Made by a program: the position numbers and the translations under genes. From the NCBI RefSeq assembly GCF_001579945.1, contig NZ_CP011971.1:558001-622000 (forward strand): 64,000 nucleotides of DNA, given 5' to 3'. The stretch's first letter is position 1, and each line of letters begins with the position of its first letter. Of the stretch, positions 25,241 through 34,920 are shown one piece after another. This DNA is from Steroidobacter denitrificans. GTDB taxonomy: Bacteria; Pseudomonadota; Gammaproteobacteria; Steroidobacterales; Steroidobacteraceae. The notes beneath the pieces are model-generated. The model saw only the letters and a list, made by a program, of their open reading frames with translations. It was not told the DNA's origin and searched no databases.

Positions 25241-25268
25241 GGGTAGCCTGCTCCACGGCAGGCTACCC
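25241..25268 (+). terminator. Hairpin after barrel gene
   Basis: Perfect 10-bp stem GGGTAGCCTG/CAGGCTACCC with an 8-base loop, 34 bases after the stop. Only TT follows, so it is weak as an intrinsic terminator but well placed. Confidence 0.55.
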
Positions 25269-25440
25269 TTGGACGCAAGGTCCAAACCGGCCTGACCTCG
25301 CCGGCCAGACCGACCCTGACCGGTCGATTCCGGGGATCGACTCCGCAGCCCCGTCCTGTAAGCCCGGACCCGCGGATCGGCACTGCGAGTTCCATCCTGC
25401 ATCGGTCCTACGAATCGATCCCGAAGGCCGATTTCGCAAC

Positions 25441-25941
25441 TCAGTCTTGTCCGGGTGCTTCGATCCTGCGCACCGATTCGATGGTGATCGTTTCCACCGG
25501 CACGTCCTGGTGCATGCCCTGGTTGCCGGTCTTGGTCGCGGCGATGGCGTCGATCACTTCCATTCCCGAATCGACGCGGCCGAACACTGCATAGCCGTAA
25601 TTGCCCGGGCGATGATCCAGGAAGTCGTTGTCGACCAGGTTGACGAAAAACTGCGAAGTCGCGCTGTCGATATCGTTGGTGCGCGCCATCGCCAGTGTGC
25701 CGCGCTTGTTCTTGAGGCCGTTGGCCGCTTCGTTCTTGATCGGGGCGTGGCCGCGCTTGTTTTGCAGGTCGGCTGTGAGTCCGCCGCCCTGCACCATGAA
25801 GCCGGGGATGACGCGATGAAAAACGGTGCCTGCGAAAAAACCCTCATCGGCGTATTTCAGGAAGTTCTCGACCGAGATCGGCGCTTGTTTATCGAACAGC
25901 TGCACCGTGAATGTGCCGAGGGAAGTCTTGAATTCGAGCAT
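25441..25941 (-). CDS. ppiB: Peptidyl-prolyl cis-trans isomerase, cyclophilin B type
   Basis: 166 residues from the ATG at 25941 (MLEFKTSLGTFTVQLF); 27 in-frame upstream residues are not family-like. Cyclophilin motifs are present: GTVFHRVIPGFMVQGGG (about 34-50, with the catalytic R and the F/M/Q set), GTLAMARTNDIDSATSQFFVNL (about 81-102) and YGYAVFGRVDSGMEVID (about 116-132). No signal peptide is seen, so it is the cytoplasmic folding helper. The gene lies downstream of prmC on the same strand with a 77-base gap. Confidence 0.95.
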   Translation of the reverse strand: MLEFKTSLGTFTVQLFDKQAPISVENFLKYADEGFFAGTVFHRVIPGFMVQGGGLTADLQNKRGHAPIKNEAANGLKNKRGTLAMARTNDIDSATSQFFVNLVDNDFLDHRPGNYGYAVFGRVDSGMEVIDAIAATKTGNQGMHQDVPVETITIESVRRIEAPGQD

Positions 25942-26018
25942 GGCGAAGCCTTTGAAATGAAATAATCTGAAAAATCTTAAAGAGGGCTGCGTACGGGAGC
26001 TGCGTCTGCCGTTCTGCC

Positions 26019-26891
26019 TCAAGCGGCAGCCAGACCTTCGATCAGGCCTTCGGTGACGCGCTCATGACCGGCCAGGTCAGTATACGAGCGTACGTGAGTG
26101 AAGCCGCCGCGCACAAGCCGATCACGTACCGCGGACGCCTGTTGCCAACCATGTTCCAGGATCAGCCAGCCGCCGGATGTCAGATGCCGGGGCGCCTGTG
26201 CAATGATCTGCTCCAGCGCTTCCATGCCGGTGCGTCCGGGTATCAGCGCCAGTTCCGGCTCGAAACGACGCACGTTCGCAGCCAGTTCGGGATCGTCCTG
26301 GGCGACATAGGGCGGATTCGCGGTTAGGAGGGCGAAACGCTCGCCTGCCAGCGGCGCAAACCATGAACCTTGGACAAAACGGACATTACCGATCTGCAGC
26401 CGGCCTGCATTGCGAAAGGCGATATCGAGCGCTTTCCTGGAGACATCCACGCCGATCACTCGCGCGGTGGGCCGCTCGCTCGCCAGCGCCAGCGCGATGG
26501 CGCCGCTGCCCGTCCCCAGGTCGACGATCTGCCCGCTGCTGTCCGGTGGCAGATGCGCCAGCGCCCGTTCCACCACCAGTTCCGTCTCGGGCCGTGGAAT
26601 CAGCACGGCCGGAGAAACTTCCAGCAACAGCGACCAGAAAGCCTGCTGACCGCGAATGTAGGCCACGGGTTCTCCTTTCAGGCGGCGCTTGATCAGCTGC
26701 TGAAACGACCAGCCGGCGCTCGCCGGCAGCACCCGTTCGGGGGTGGCGTGAAAGCTGGTTCTGGACAGTCCGGTCACATATTCCAGCAGTAGTTCGGCGT
26801 CCAGACGCGCCGAGGGCGAGGAGCGCGCCAGCAGCGCACTGGCGGCGTGCAGGGCTTCGCCGAGTGTTTGCGGGGAATCCGCGATATTCAT
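26019..26891 (-). CDS. prmC: Release factor glutamine N5-methyltransferase
   Basis: 290 residues from the ATG at 26891 (MNIADSPQTLGEALHAAS). An N-terminal helical release-factor-binding domain precedes the Rossmann-fold methyltransferase with IVDLGTGSGAIALALASERP (SAM loop DLGTGSGAIAL, about 122-132) and the catalytic NPPY in LLTANPPYVAQDD (about 190-194). It methylates the GGQ glutamine of RF1 and RF2. In many gammaproteobacteria prmC follows hemA-prfA; here those genes sit 7 kb away on the same strand, so the cluster has been split. Confidence 0.95.
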   Translation of the reverse strand: MNIADSPQTLGEALHAASALLARSSPSARLDAELLLEYVTGLSRTSFHATPERVLPASAGWSFQQLIKRRLKGEPVAYIRGQQAFWSLLLEVSPAVLIPRPETELVVERALAHLPPDSSGQIVDLGTGSGAIALALASERPTARVIGVDVSRKALDIAFRNAGRLQIGNVRFVQGSWFAPLAGERFALLTANPPYVAQDDPELAANVRRFEPELALIPGRTGMEALEQIIAQAPRHLTSGGWLILEHGWQQASAVRDRLVRGGFTHVRSYTDLAGHERVTEGLIEGLAAA

Positions 26892-27151
26892 GTCCGGCGC
26901 TGCTGCGAAGAATTTGCGGTATTCATGAGCGGCGCCGTGGTCGGGTGAGATCCAGGGTCGGTGTGCGCATCGGGGCGGTTTCGCCTGAGCGACCTGCGGC
27001 ATGGCCGGGCCGGACCGCCGAGTTCCAGGCCGAGTTCCGAGCCCGATCCCGGGGTGAGAAATAATCGCTGCAGCTCACGTACAATGCTGGGTGGTTTCGA
27101 TGCGGACACGGATTGTAGCCGCATCCCGGGCGAGCGTGTGGAGGCCGGCGA

Positions 27152-28606
27152 ATGCATATCTACCAGAACGTCCTCGAGATGGTCGGCCGTACGCCGATGC
27201 TGCGTCTGAACCGTCTCGATACCGGCCCCTGCGCATTGTTCCTGAAGCTCGAATCCCTCAATCCCGGCGGGTCGATCAAGGATCGCATCGGCATGTGCAT
27301 GATCGAAGAGGCCGAGCGGCGCGGTGAGCTCAAGCCCGGAGACACGATCGTCGAGGCCACTGCCGGCAACACCGGCCTTGGCCTGGCGCTGGTGGCAGCG
27401 CAGAAGGGCTATCGCATGATCCTGGTGCTGCCCGACAAGATGAGTCAGGAGAAAATCTTCAACCTGCGCGCGCTCGGTGCCGAAGTGGTGCTGACGCGCT
27501 CCGATGTCGGTAAAGGACATCCCGAGTATTATCAGGATCTGGGTGCGTCGATTGCCGCAAAAACCGGCGCTTATTTCATCAATCAGTTCGGCAATCCCGA
27601 CAATCCTCGGGCCCATGAGTTGACGACCGGCCCGGAGATCTGGGAGCAGACCTCCCGGCAACTGGATGCCGTGGTGGTGGGCGTGGGATCCAGCGGTACG
27701 CTCGCCGGGCTGGCCGCGTTCTTCAAGCAGCATGCACCTCACGTGGAAATCGTGATCGGTGATCCGCAGGGATCGATCGTGGCGGACTACGTGCGTACCG
27801 GAAACTTCGGCGCCAGCGGCGCATGGCAGGTGGAAGGTATCGGTGAGGATTTCATTCCCGCCATCGCCGATTTCTCCTTGACGCGGCACGCTTACAGCAT
27901 TCCCGATGCCGAGTCTTTCTCGACCGCGCGCGAACTGTTGCAAAAGGAAGGCATACTGGCAGGTTCCTCGACAGGTACCTTGTTGGCCGCGGCGCTGCGC
28001 TATTGCCGCGAACAGACGACGCCGAAACGAGTCGTGACCTTGGCGGCGGATACCGGTGCGCGCTATCTATCGAAGCTGTTCAACGACTTTTGGATGGAAG
28101 ATCAGGGCTTCATCGAGCGTGCGCGCCATGGCGATCTGCGCGATCTGATCGGCCGTCCGCACGGCGAGCGCGCCACGATCACCGTTGGTCCGAATGACGT
28201 GCTCACGACGGCGCACAATCGTCTGCGCAACGCGGGCTTCTCGCAGCTGCCGGTCATGGAAGACGACCGCCTGATCGGCGTCGTGACCGAGGACGACATC
28301 CTGCGTTTTGCGTTCGGGCGCCCGGAGCGCTTCAATGAGCCGGTGAAGGCGGCGATGACCACCGCATTTCTGCGCGTCGACAAAAGCACCTCCTTGAACA
28401 ACCTGGTGGCGATGCTGGAGGTACGTTCCTCCGCGGCCGTCATGGATGACGACAAATTCCTGGGATTGGTCACGCGCTCGGACGTGTTGAATTATCTGCG
28501 CCGCCAGATGTCCGCGCAGACGCCCGTCCAGGCCACTACCCAGACCACCACTCAGGCCGCAGCCTTATCTGCGGTGGATTCGGCCGCGGCAACGCCCGGG
28601 GCATGA
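27152..28606 (+). CDS. Cystathionine beta-synthase with C-terminal CBS-domain pair
   Basis: 484 residues. The PLP-dependent fold-type II domain (1-330) has NPGGSIKDRIG (about 37-47) with the Schiff-base lysine, EATAGNTGLGLALVA (about 69-83) and VGVGSSGTLAG (about 176-186) for phosphate binding. Two CBS motifs follow (about 345-465), ending in an alanine/threonine-rich tail. It condenses serine and homocysteine to cystathionine in reverse transsulfuration. The downstream gamma-lyase/synthase gene completes the pathway. The bacterial CBS-domain pair may confer nucleotide or SAM control. Confidence 0.92.
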   Translation: MHIYQNVLEMVGRTPMLRLNRLDTGPCALFLKLESLNPGGSIKDRIGMCMIEEAERRGELKPGDTIVEATAGNTGLGLALVAAQKGYRMILVLPDKMSQEKIFNLRALGAEVVLTRSDVGKGHPEYYQDLGASIAAKTGAYFINQFGNPDNPRAHELTTGPEIWEQTSRQLDAVVVGVGSSGTLAGLAAFFKQHAPHVEIVIGDPQGSIVADYVRTGNFGASGAWQVEGIGEDFIPAIADFSLTRHAYSIPDAESFSTARELLQKEGILAGSSTGTLLAAALRYCREQTTPKRVVTLAADTGARYLSKLFNDFWMEDQGFIERARHGDLRDLIGRPHGERATITVGPNDVLTTAHNRLRNAGFSQLPVMEDDRLIGVVTEDDILRFAFGRPERFNEPVKAAMTTAFLRVDKSTSLNNLVAMLEVRSSAAVMDDDKFLGLVTRSDVLNYLRRQMSAQTPVQATTQTTTQAAALSAVDSAAATPGA

Positions 28607-28685
28607 GACCGGCTTGTCTTTCGCCCGACTGCCGTTTGCGCCTGCTTCCTTGCGGGGTTTTTCCAGCTGACCATGGCGGATCATC

Positions 28686-29894
28686 ATGTCTTTCAAATCG
28701 ACCGACACGTTTACCTCTACGTCCAAGCCGGCATCCGGCCTGCGTTTTTCGACGCGCTGCATTCACGCGGGACAGGCGCCGGATCCCGCCACCGGGGCGG
28801 TGATGCCGCCGATTTATACGACCTCCACCTATGCGCAGAGCAGCCCGGGCGTGCACCAGGGCTACGAATATTCGCGCACCGCGAATCCGACCCGCGGCGC
28901 CTGGGAGCGTTGTATCGCTGATCTTGAAGGCGGCACGCATGGCTTCGCCTTTGCGTCGGGGATGGCGGCGACGGCGACCTTGCTGGAACTGATCGATGGG
29001 GGCAGCCACATCGTGGCGATGGATGATCTGTACGGCGGTACGTTCCGTTTGTTCGAGCGGGTACGCCGGCGTACGGCCAATCTGGAGATCACCTTCGCGG
29101 ACCTGGCGCAGCCGGGGGCGCTGGAGGCTGCAGTGCGTGCCGATACGCGCATGATCTGGATGGAGTCACCGACCAATCCCTTGCTGCGGCTGGTGGATAT
29201 CGCCGCCGTCTCGGCGTTCGCTCGCCGGCAGGGTATCTTGACTGTGGTCGACAATACCTTCGCGAGCCCCTGGGTGCAGCGCCCGCTGGAGTTGGGTGCG
29301 GACATCGTCATGCACTCGGCGACCAAGTACCTGAATGGGCATTCGGACATGATCGGCGGGGTGGCGGTGACCGGCGATGCCGCGTTGGCGGAGCAGATCG
29401 GTTTCCTGCAGAACGCGGTCGGCGCGGTGAGCGGGCCGTTCGACAGTTTTCTGGCCTTGCGGGGACTGAAGACCTTGGCGCTGCGCATGCGCCAGGCCAG
29501 CGAGAGCGCCCTGCGCATCGCGGACTGGCTGCAGGCGCAGCCGAAGGTGGCGCGGGTTCTATACCCGGGGCTGCCCAGCCATCCGCAACACGCGCTGGCA
29601 AAGCGTCAGATGCGCAACGGTTTCAGCGGCATCGTGACGTTTTTTATCAAGGGTGGCCTGGATGAGGCGCGCAGCTTCCTGGAGCATTGCCGGCTGTTCA
29701 CAATCGCGGAAAGCCTGGGCGGCGTGGAAAGTCTGGTCGATCATCCGGGGCTGATGACGCATGCGTCCATCCCGCCGGACAAGCGCCAGGCACTGGGCAT
29801 CGACGATACGCTGATCCGCCTGTCGGTCGGTATCGAGGACGTGGAGGATCTGATCGAGGATCTGCGCAATGCCTTGGGTAATGTCCGGGATTAA
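28686..29894 (+). CDS. Cystathionine gamma-lyase/gamma-synthase (PLP-dependent)
   Basis: 402 residues of the Cys/Met metabolism PLP family: STRCIHAGQAPDPATGAVMPPIYTTSTY (key parts TRCIHAG and PPIYTTSTY, about 20-45), YEYSRTANPTR (about 58-68), and HSATKYLNGHSDMIGG (about 209-224) with the PLP lysine. Pairing with cystathionine beta-synthase 80 bases upstream favours the lyase, giving cysteine from cystathionine. Gamma-synthase cannot be excluded by sequence. The first about 17 residues are variable and the true start may be slightly downstream. Confidence 0.9.
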   Translation: MSFKSTDTFTSTSKPASGLRFSTRCIHAGQAPDPATGAVMPPIYTTSTYAQSSPGVHQGYEYSRTANPTRGAWERCIADLEGGTHGFAFASGMAATATLLELIDGGSHIVAMDDLYGGTFRLFERVRRRTANLEITFADLAQPGALEAAVRADTRMIWMESPTNPLLRLVDIAAVSAFARRQGILTVVDNTFASPWVQRPLELGADIVMHSATKYLNGHSDMIGGVAVTGDAALAEQIGFLQNAVGAVSGPFDSFLALRGLKTLALRMRQASESALRIADWLQAQPKVARVLYPGLPSHPQHALAKRQMRNGFSGIVTFFIKGGLDEARSFLEHCRLFTIAESLGGVESLVDHPGLMTHASIPPDKRQALGIDDTLIRLSVGIEDVEDLIEDLRNALGNVRD

Positions 29895-30064
29895 TGCCTC
29901 GGTGTTCCAGTGTCAATGCCTCCAGCTAATACCCAGGGTAATACCTCAGGGGCATGGCGGCCGGACACACCGCATCGTGCCGTGGGATCCGATCCTATGG
30001 TGAGGAAGCGGTACTGAGTTATACAATGTCTAAATTGCACGCAACTCATTATTGAGAGCCGCCA

Positions 30065-31555
30065 TTGAAAGCCGTCATACAAACCCCTGAAGCCTACGAT
30101 GACCACGTCATACGTCTGTTCCTGCTGGCTGCGGCCGTGTGGGGTATCGTCGGGATGTCGATCGGGGTCCTGGCCGCGACCCAGCTCGCCTGGCCGGCAT
30201 TGAATTTCGAGGTGCCCTGGCTCACATTCAGCCGCATCCGTGCGAATCATACATTCGGCGTGATTTTCGCGTTCGGCGGCTCGGCGCTGATGGGGTCCTG
30301 CTACTACGTCGTACAGCGCACCGGACACACGCGCCTGGCACTGGGCAAGCTGGCGCTGTTCACGTTCTGGGGTTGGCAGCTGGCATGCGTCCTGGCCATG
30401 GCGACGATGCCCTTCGGCATCACCCAGAGCAAGGAGTATGCCGAGCCGGAGTGGTTCGTAGACCTGCTGGTGGCGGTGGTGTGGGTGTCTTTCGGCACGG
30501 TGTTTTTCGCTACGCTGGCGCGGCGGCGCATTCGTCATATCTATGTGGCGAACTGGTATTACGGTGCCTTCATCATCGCCGTAGGCCTGCTGCACATCGT
30601 CAACAATCTCGCACTGCCCGTGTCCTTGACGAAGTCCTATCCGGTCTACTCGGGCGTCGTGGATGCCATGGTGCAGTGGTGGTACGGCCATAATGCGGTG
30701 GCTTTTTTCCTGACTGCCGGCTTCCTCGGGATGATGTATTACTTCGTGCCGCGCCAAGCGCAGCAGCCGCTGTGGAGCTACCGCTTTTCGATCGTCAATT
30801 TCTGGGCGCTGATCTCCATCTACATGTGGGCCGGCTCGCATCACCTGATGTACACCGCCCTGCCGGATTGGGTGCAATCGGTGGGCATGGCGTTTTCACT
30901 TGTCCTGCTGATGCCCAGCCTGGGTTCGGCGGCAAACGGCTTGCTGACGTTCAACGGCGCATGGGACAAGTTGCGCACCGATCCGGCAGTGAAATTCATG
31001 GTGCTGGCGCTGGTGTTCTATGCCGCCTCGACGTTCGAGGGGTCGATGCTGGCGATCAAATCGGCCAACTCGCTGTCGCATTACACGGACTGGACGGTTG
31101 CGCATGTGCATTCCGGAGCGATCGGCTGGGTGGCGATGATCACGATCGGTTCCTTGTATGCAATGGCGCCGCGGGCGCTGGATCGCCCGGCGATGCACTC
31201 CAAGCCGGCCATGGAACTGCATTTCTGGCTGCACACGGCGGGACTGCTGTTGTACGTGGCCTCGATGTGGGCGTCGGGCATTACCGCGGGATTGATGTGG
31301 CGCGCCACGAATCCGGATGGATCGTTGACCTACAGCTTCCTGGCGAGCTTGATCGCCATCAAGCCCTACTACTGGATTCGTGCCTTCGGCGGGCTGCTGA
31401 TTCTTTCGGGAATGGTGGTGATGGCTTGGAACTTGTGGCATACCGCGGCGATGGCCCGGGCGAAGCTGATCAAGCCGATCCTGGTGCCGCTTCCGGAACA
31501 TATCCCCGATCCGGTCGAAGGCCAGGTGCCTGCACCGCTGCCGGCACGTACCTGA
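30065..31555 (+). CDS. ccoN: cbb3-type cytochrome c oxidase subunit I
   Basis: 496 residues with about 12 transmembrane helices; translation appears to start at a TTG. Haem and copper ligands are visible: RANHTFGVIFAFGG (low-spin haem His, about residue 60), WWYGHNAVAFFL (CuB His, about 205), AGSHHLMY (two CuB His, about 257) and VAHVHSGAIGW (haem b3 and haem b His, about 345). It is the catalytic subunit of the high-affinity proton-pumping oxidase of the inner membrane. First gene of ccoNOQP; no FNR-type box was seen in the 170 bases upstream. Confidence 0.96.
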   Translation: MKAVIQTPEAYDDHVIRLFLLAAAVWGIVGMSIGVLAATQLAWPALNFEVPWLTFSRIRANHTFGVIFAFGGSALMGSCYYVVQRTGHTRLALGKLALFTFWGWQLACVLAMATMPFGITQSKEYAEPEWFVDLLVAVVWVSFGTVFFATLARRRIRHIYVANWYYGAFIIAVGLLHIVNNLALPVSLTKSYPVYSGVVDAMVQWWYGHNAVAFFLTAGFLGMMYYFVPRQAQQPLWSYRFSIVNFWALISIYMWAGSHHLMYTALPDWVQSVGMAFSLVLLMPSLGSAANGLLTFNGAWDKLRTDPAVKFMVLALVFYAASTFEGSMLAIKSANSLSHYTDWTVAHVHSGAIGWVAMITIGSLYAMAPRALDRPAMHSKPAMELHFWLHTAGLLLYVASMWASGITAGLMWRATNPDGSLTYSFLASLIAIKPYYWIRAFGGLLILSGMVVMAWNLWHTAAMARAKLIKPILVPLPEHIPDPVEGQVPAPLPART

Positions 31556-31589
31556 GGCCGGCCCGAACAATCTGTCTGGGAAATCGAAC

Positions 31590-32285
31590 ATGGGATTGCG
31601 CTACAAACATTTCGAAGCGATCGAGAAGCGCGCGGGTCTGCTCGGCGTATTGACCGCGGTCATGGTGTCGCTCGGCGGACTGGCGGAGATCACCCCCTTG
31701 CTCATACGGGCACATTCGGTGACGCCGCCGGCGAACGTGCAACCCTATGACGCCCTGCGGCTGGCGGGCAAGGACGTCTATGTGCGCGAGGGCTGCTATT
31801 TGTGTCACTCGCAGATGATCCGTGTGCTGCGCTTCGAAACTCAGCGCTATGGCGAGCATTCCACCGCCGACGAGTCGATCTATGACCGGCCGTTCCAGTG
31901 GGGTTCCAAGCGTACGGGACCGGATCTGGCACGTATCGGCGGCAAGTATTCCGATCAGTGGCAGCGATTGCATCTACTCGATCCGCGGTCGCTGGTGCCG
32001 GAGTCGAACATGCCCGCCTATCCGTGGCTCGAGAAGCGCCAGGTCGACGGCCTCGACGTCCAGGCGCGCATGCGCACATTGCGTCGCCTGGGGGACCCCT
32101 ATACGGATGAGGAAATCGCGGTGGCACCCGAAGCGGTCGCCGGCAAGACCGAGATGGATGCGCTGGTGGCCTACCTGCAAGGGTTGGGGCTGCGCTCCAC
32201 GGCGTCTGCAGAAATCGCGGCGCTCCAGGATGATGGGGCGGACAGCGAAACTTCCGGGGGTGCCGGAACGGGAGCTGCGCCATGA
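31590..32285 (+). CDS. ccoO: cbb3 oxidase mono-haem cytochrome c subunit
   Basis: 231 residues. An N-terminal membrane anchor (about 15-40) is followed by a periplasmic cytochrome c domain with the haem motif EGCYLCHSQMIR (CxxCH at about 69-73) and the axial methionine region VPESNMPAYPWL (about 140-150). The conserved FQWGSKRTGPDLARIGGKYSD block typical of CcoO/FixO is present. It passes electrons from CcoP to CcoN. The ATG follows a GGGAAATC stretch; its stop overlaps ccoQ by 4 bases. Confidence 0.96.
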   Translation: MGLRYKHFEAIEKRAGLLGVLTAVMVSLGGLAEITPLLIRAHSVTPPANVQPYDALRLAGKDVYVREGCYLCHSQMIRVLRFETQRYGEHSTADESIYDRPFQWGSKRTGPDLARIGGKYSDQWQRLHLLDPRSLVPESNMPAYPWLEKRQVDGLDVQARMRTLRRLGDPYTDEEIAVAPEAVAGKTEMDALVAYLQGLGLRSTASAEIAALQDDGADSETSGGAGTGAAP

Positions 32286-32515
32286 GTGCGTTCTGGGGAA
32301 ATTTCGCCGGGGTGGTTACGGTGATCCTGATGGTGTGTTTCATCGGTATCTGGGTGTGGGCCTGGCGGCCTCGTCATCGGCGGGTGTTCGATGCGATGGC
32401 TCAGGTGCCGATGGGCGATGCGCTGTCGCTGCACGATGCGGTGACCGCCGCGCCGGAGGCGTCGATGAATGACTCGAGCGGCAATGGCCGGATGCATGAG
32501 GACGCGACGCGATGA
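32282..32515 (+). CDS. ccoQ: cbb3 oxidase assembly/stability subunit
   Basis: 77 residues with one transmembrane helix (about 8-27, VVTVILMVCFIGIWVWAW) and a short cytoplasmic tail containing RRVFDAMAQVPM. Size, topology and position between ccoO and ccoP identify CcoQ/FixQ, a small non-haem subunit that stabilises the complex. It overlaps both neighbours by 4 bases. Confidence 0.88.
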   Translation: MSAFWGNFAGVVTVILMVCFIGIWVWAWRPRHRRVFDAMAQVPMGDALSLHDAVTAAPEASMNDSSGNGRMHEDATR

Positions 32516-33492
32516 GCACCTTCTGGTCCGCTTGGGTGATGTTCCTGGTGGTGCTCAATTTAGGCATCACTTTTTTCCTGTTCCTCTGGGCTCCGCGGGT
32601 CAAGATTCCGGTCTTGCCCGACGGCACGACCGGCCATGTGTGGGCGCATGGCGCCTTGCGCGAATCGGTGCGCAAGCTGCCGACCTGGTGGATAGGGTTC
32701 TCTGCCAGCATGTTTTTGTGGGGATTCATTTATCTGGCGCTGTATCCCGGCTTCGGGGCGTTCAAGGGTCTGCTGGGATGGACTTCGGGCGCGCAGCTAG
32801 AACAACAGGTACGTGTCAACGACGCGCTCAGGGAGCCGATATTGCAGCGCGTGCGCGCCGGCACGGTCGAGGCGCTGGCCGGTGATGCGCAGGTGACGGC
32901 CATCGGTCATACCTTGTTTCAGGAAAACTGCGCGGCCTGTCATGGCAGCACAGGGCGGGGCAACACCGTGTTAGGCGCGCCGAATCTCGTGGATGACGAT
33001 TGGCTGTATGCCGGAGATGGAGAAACCATCCTGACCAGCATTCTGGATGGGCGCCGCGGCGTCATGCCGGCATGGGGCGGCGCCCTGGGGCGTGAAGGCG
33101 TGAACCAGGTGGCGGCCTATGTGCTGAGCCTGGGTGGAAGCGAGGCGCCCGAGGACTGGGTGGCAGCAGGCCAGACCCATTACGCGACATTGTGCGTCGC
33201 CTGCCACGGTGCCGATGGCCACGGCAATCCGGTGCTGGGCGCGCCGAATCTGACGGATGACATCTGGTTGTATGGCGGTGATTTCGCGCGAATCGCCGAG
33301 ACCATCAGGGATGGGCGTGCCGGCGAAATGCCCTCCTTGCGGGCTCGCCTGGGCGAGGATCAGGCTCGCATCATTGCCGCCTGGGTCTATGCTCAATCGC
33401 ACGCTGCCGCCGGCAATCCGCCGGTAGATTCGTCGATGGATTCACCGGACGGCGAACCGTCTTCCGGTGCGCAGCCGCACGAGGCCGGATGA
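32512..33492 (+). CDS. ccoP: cbb3 oxidase di-haem cytochrome c subunit
   Basis: 326 residues. Two N-terminal membrane helices (about 6-26 and 60-79) precede two cytochrome c domains with haem motifs CAACH (140-144) and CVACH (about 227-231). Each is followed by a methionine-bearing GxMPxW-type or EMPSL loop (VMPAWGGALG, GEMPSLRARLG). It accepts electrons from periplasmic cytochromes and passes them to CcoO. The C-terminal about 25 residues are proline/serine rich. The gene overlaps ccoQ and the next small membrane-protein gene by 4 bases each. Confidence 0.95.
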   Translation: MSTFWSAWVMFLVVLNLGITFFLFLWAPRVKIPVLPDGTTGHVWAHGALRESVRKLPTWWIGFSASMFLWGFIYLALYPGFGAFKGLLGWTSGAQLEQQVRVNDALREPILQRVRAGTVEALAGDAQVTAIGHTLFQENCAACHGSTGRGNTVLGAPNLVDDDWLYAGDGETILTSILDGRRGVMPAWGGALGREGVNQVAAYVLSLGGSEAPEDWVAAGQTHYATLCVACHGADGHGNPVLGAPNLTDDIWLYGGDFARIAETIRDGRAGEMPSLRARLGEDQARIIAAWVYAQSHAAAGNPPVDSSMDSPDGEPSSGAQPHEAG

Positions 33493-33725
33493 GGGATCCC
33501 GGAGCGGGCGGGCGGCCGGCTGTATCGCGGTCGCACTGGTATCACCAGCCGGTGGCATGGCTGGGTGTGCTGATCTTTCTGGCCTCGCTGGCCGGATGTG
33601 TGTGGCTGATCATCGCCTCGCTGCGCTATGACGAGAATGCATTGCCCGACAGCGGTGAGCAGTTGCTCAAGATGCCTCTGGAGCGGGTGCCGGACTCGGG
33701 TGTCCAGCCGCTTCCCGGCCGGTAG
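33489..33725 (+). CDS. Small membrane protein at end of cco operon
   Basis: 78 residues with one helix (about 22-45, PVAWLGVLIFLASLAGCVWLIIASL) preceded by HWYHQ. It overlaps ccoP by 4 bases, so it belongs to the operon. The N-terminal WYxxPxxWL-like start recalls FixH, but the protein is much shorter and lacks the FixH periplasmic domain. It is best treated as an unassigned small accessory protein of the cbb3 complex or its assembly. Confidence 0.7.
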   Translation: MRDPGAGGRPAVSRSHWYHQPVAWLGVLIFLASLAGCVWLIIASLRYDENALPDSGEQLLKMPLERVPDSGVQPLPGR

Positions 33726-33837
33726 CCTCCCGGGGTGGAATCTGTCGCGCAAGGCTCAGGCTTGGAGAATTTTGGCCTGTGGGATGGATGGGTTCTGAAG
33801 AGTGGATCGGACTTGGACGGTCCATGACGGCCGCTCG

Positions 33838-34920
33838 TCAGTCGGCCAGCCTGGAGAGTTCCTCGGCCTGATATTCCTGCTGCAGGGGCTGGATCAGCTC
33901 CTCGAGCTGGCCGCTCATGACGTCCGCGAGCTTGTAGACGGTCAGGTTGATTCGATGGTCGGTGACCCGACCCTGCGGGAAATTGTAGGTACGGATGCGT
34001 TCGGAACGATCGCCCGAACCGACTTGCAGCTTGCGCGATTGAGCTTCGGCCTTTTCACGCCGTTCGCGCTCCGCAGCCATCAGGCGTGCTTTCAGCAGCG
34101 ACAGCGCGCGCGACCGGTTCTTGTGTTGGGAGCGTTCATCCTGGCATTCCACGACCATTCCGGTCGGCAGATGGGTGATGCGGATCGCCGAATCGGTCTT
34201 GTTGACGTGCTGACCGCCGGCGCCGGAGGCGCGAAAGGTATCGATGCGCAACTCGGCCGGATTGATTTCCACCTCGCCGGCTTCATCCAATTCGGGAAGG
34301 ATGGCGACGGTGCAGGCCGAGGTATGGATGCGCCCCTGAGCTTCCGTGGCCGGCACGCGCTGCACCCGGTGCGTACCGGACTCGAACTTGAAATGCGAGA
34401 AGGCGCCGCGGCCGACGATGCGGCTGATGATTTCCTTGTAGCCGCCATGTTCTCCGGGGCTTTCCGAGAGTATCTCCACGCTCCAGCATTGTTCGTCTGC
34501 GTAGCGGGAATACATGCGGAACAGATCGCCGGCAAAGATCGCCGCTTCGTCTCCCCCGGTGCCGGCACGTATTTCCAGATAAATATTGCTGTCGTCGCGG
34601 ATATCCTTGGGCAATAGCAGCTTGGCCAGTTCCTCCTGTTCGCGTTCGATGCGCGCATCGAGGCTGGCAAGCTCCTCGCGGCCGAGTTCCCGCAATTCCG
34701 GATCGGTACCGTCGACCATGTCCTGCGCCTGGCTGCGCTCGATCAGGGTGCGCATATAGCCCTGATAGCGCGATACCACGGGTTCCAGCCGCGCATATTC
34801 CATGGACAGTTCCCGGAACCGGGCGGTATCGGCGATCACGGATGCGTCGGCGAGCATGGCGCTCACTTCTTCATGGCGTTCGGCGAGGGTTTCCAGTTTT
34901 TTGCGTATCGAGTCTTTCAT
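33838..34920 (-). CDS. prfA: Peptide chain release factor 1
   Basis: 360 residues, full length. The stop-codon recognition PxT motif is PAT in [17 protein letters not shown] (about residue 188-190). The peptidyl-transferase GGQ is in [15 protein letters not shown] (about 230-236), and the conserved [14 protein letters not shown] lies near residue 310. It terminates translation at UAA and UAG. Its ATG overlaps the hemA stop by 4 bases, the usual hemA-prfA arrangement. Confidence 0.97.
   Translation of the reverse strand: MKDSIRKKLETLAERHEEVSAMLADASVIADTARFRELSMEYARLEPVVSRYQGYMRTLIERSQAQDMVDGTDPELRELGREELASLDARIEREQEELAKLLLPKDIRDDSNIYLEIRAGTGGDEAAIFAGDLFRMYSRYADEQCWSVEILSESPGEHGGYKEIISRIVGRGAFSHFKFESGTHRVQRVPATEAQGRIHTSACTVAILPELDEAGEVEINPAELRIDTFRASGAGGQHVNKTDSAIRITHLPTGMVVECQDERSQHKNRSRALSLLKARLMAAERERREKAEAQSRKLQVGSGDRSERIRTYNFPQGRVTDHRINLTVYKLADVMSGQLEELIQPLQQEYQAEELSRLAD

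Noticed and set aside
30000-30064. FNR box in front of ccoN
   Set aside because: No TTGAT-N4-ATCAA-like sequence was found in the upstream region.
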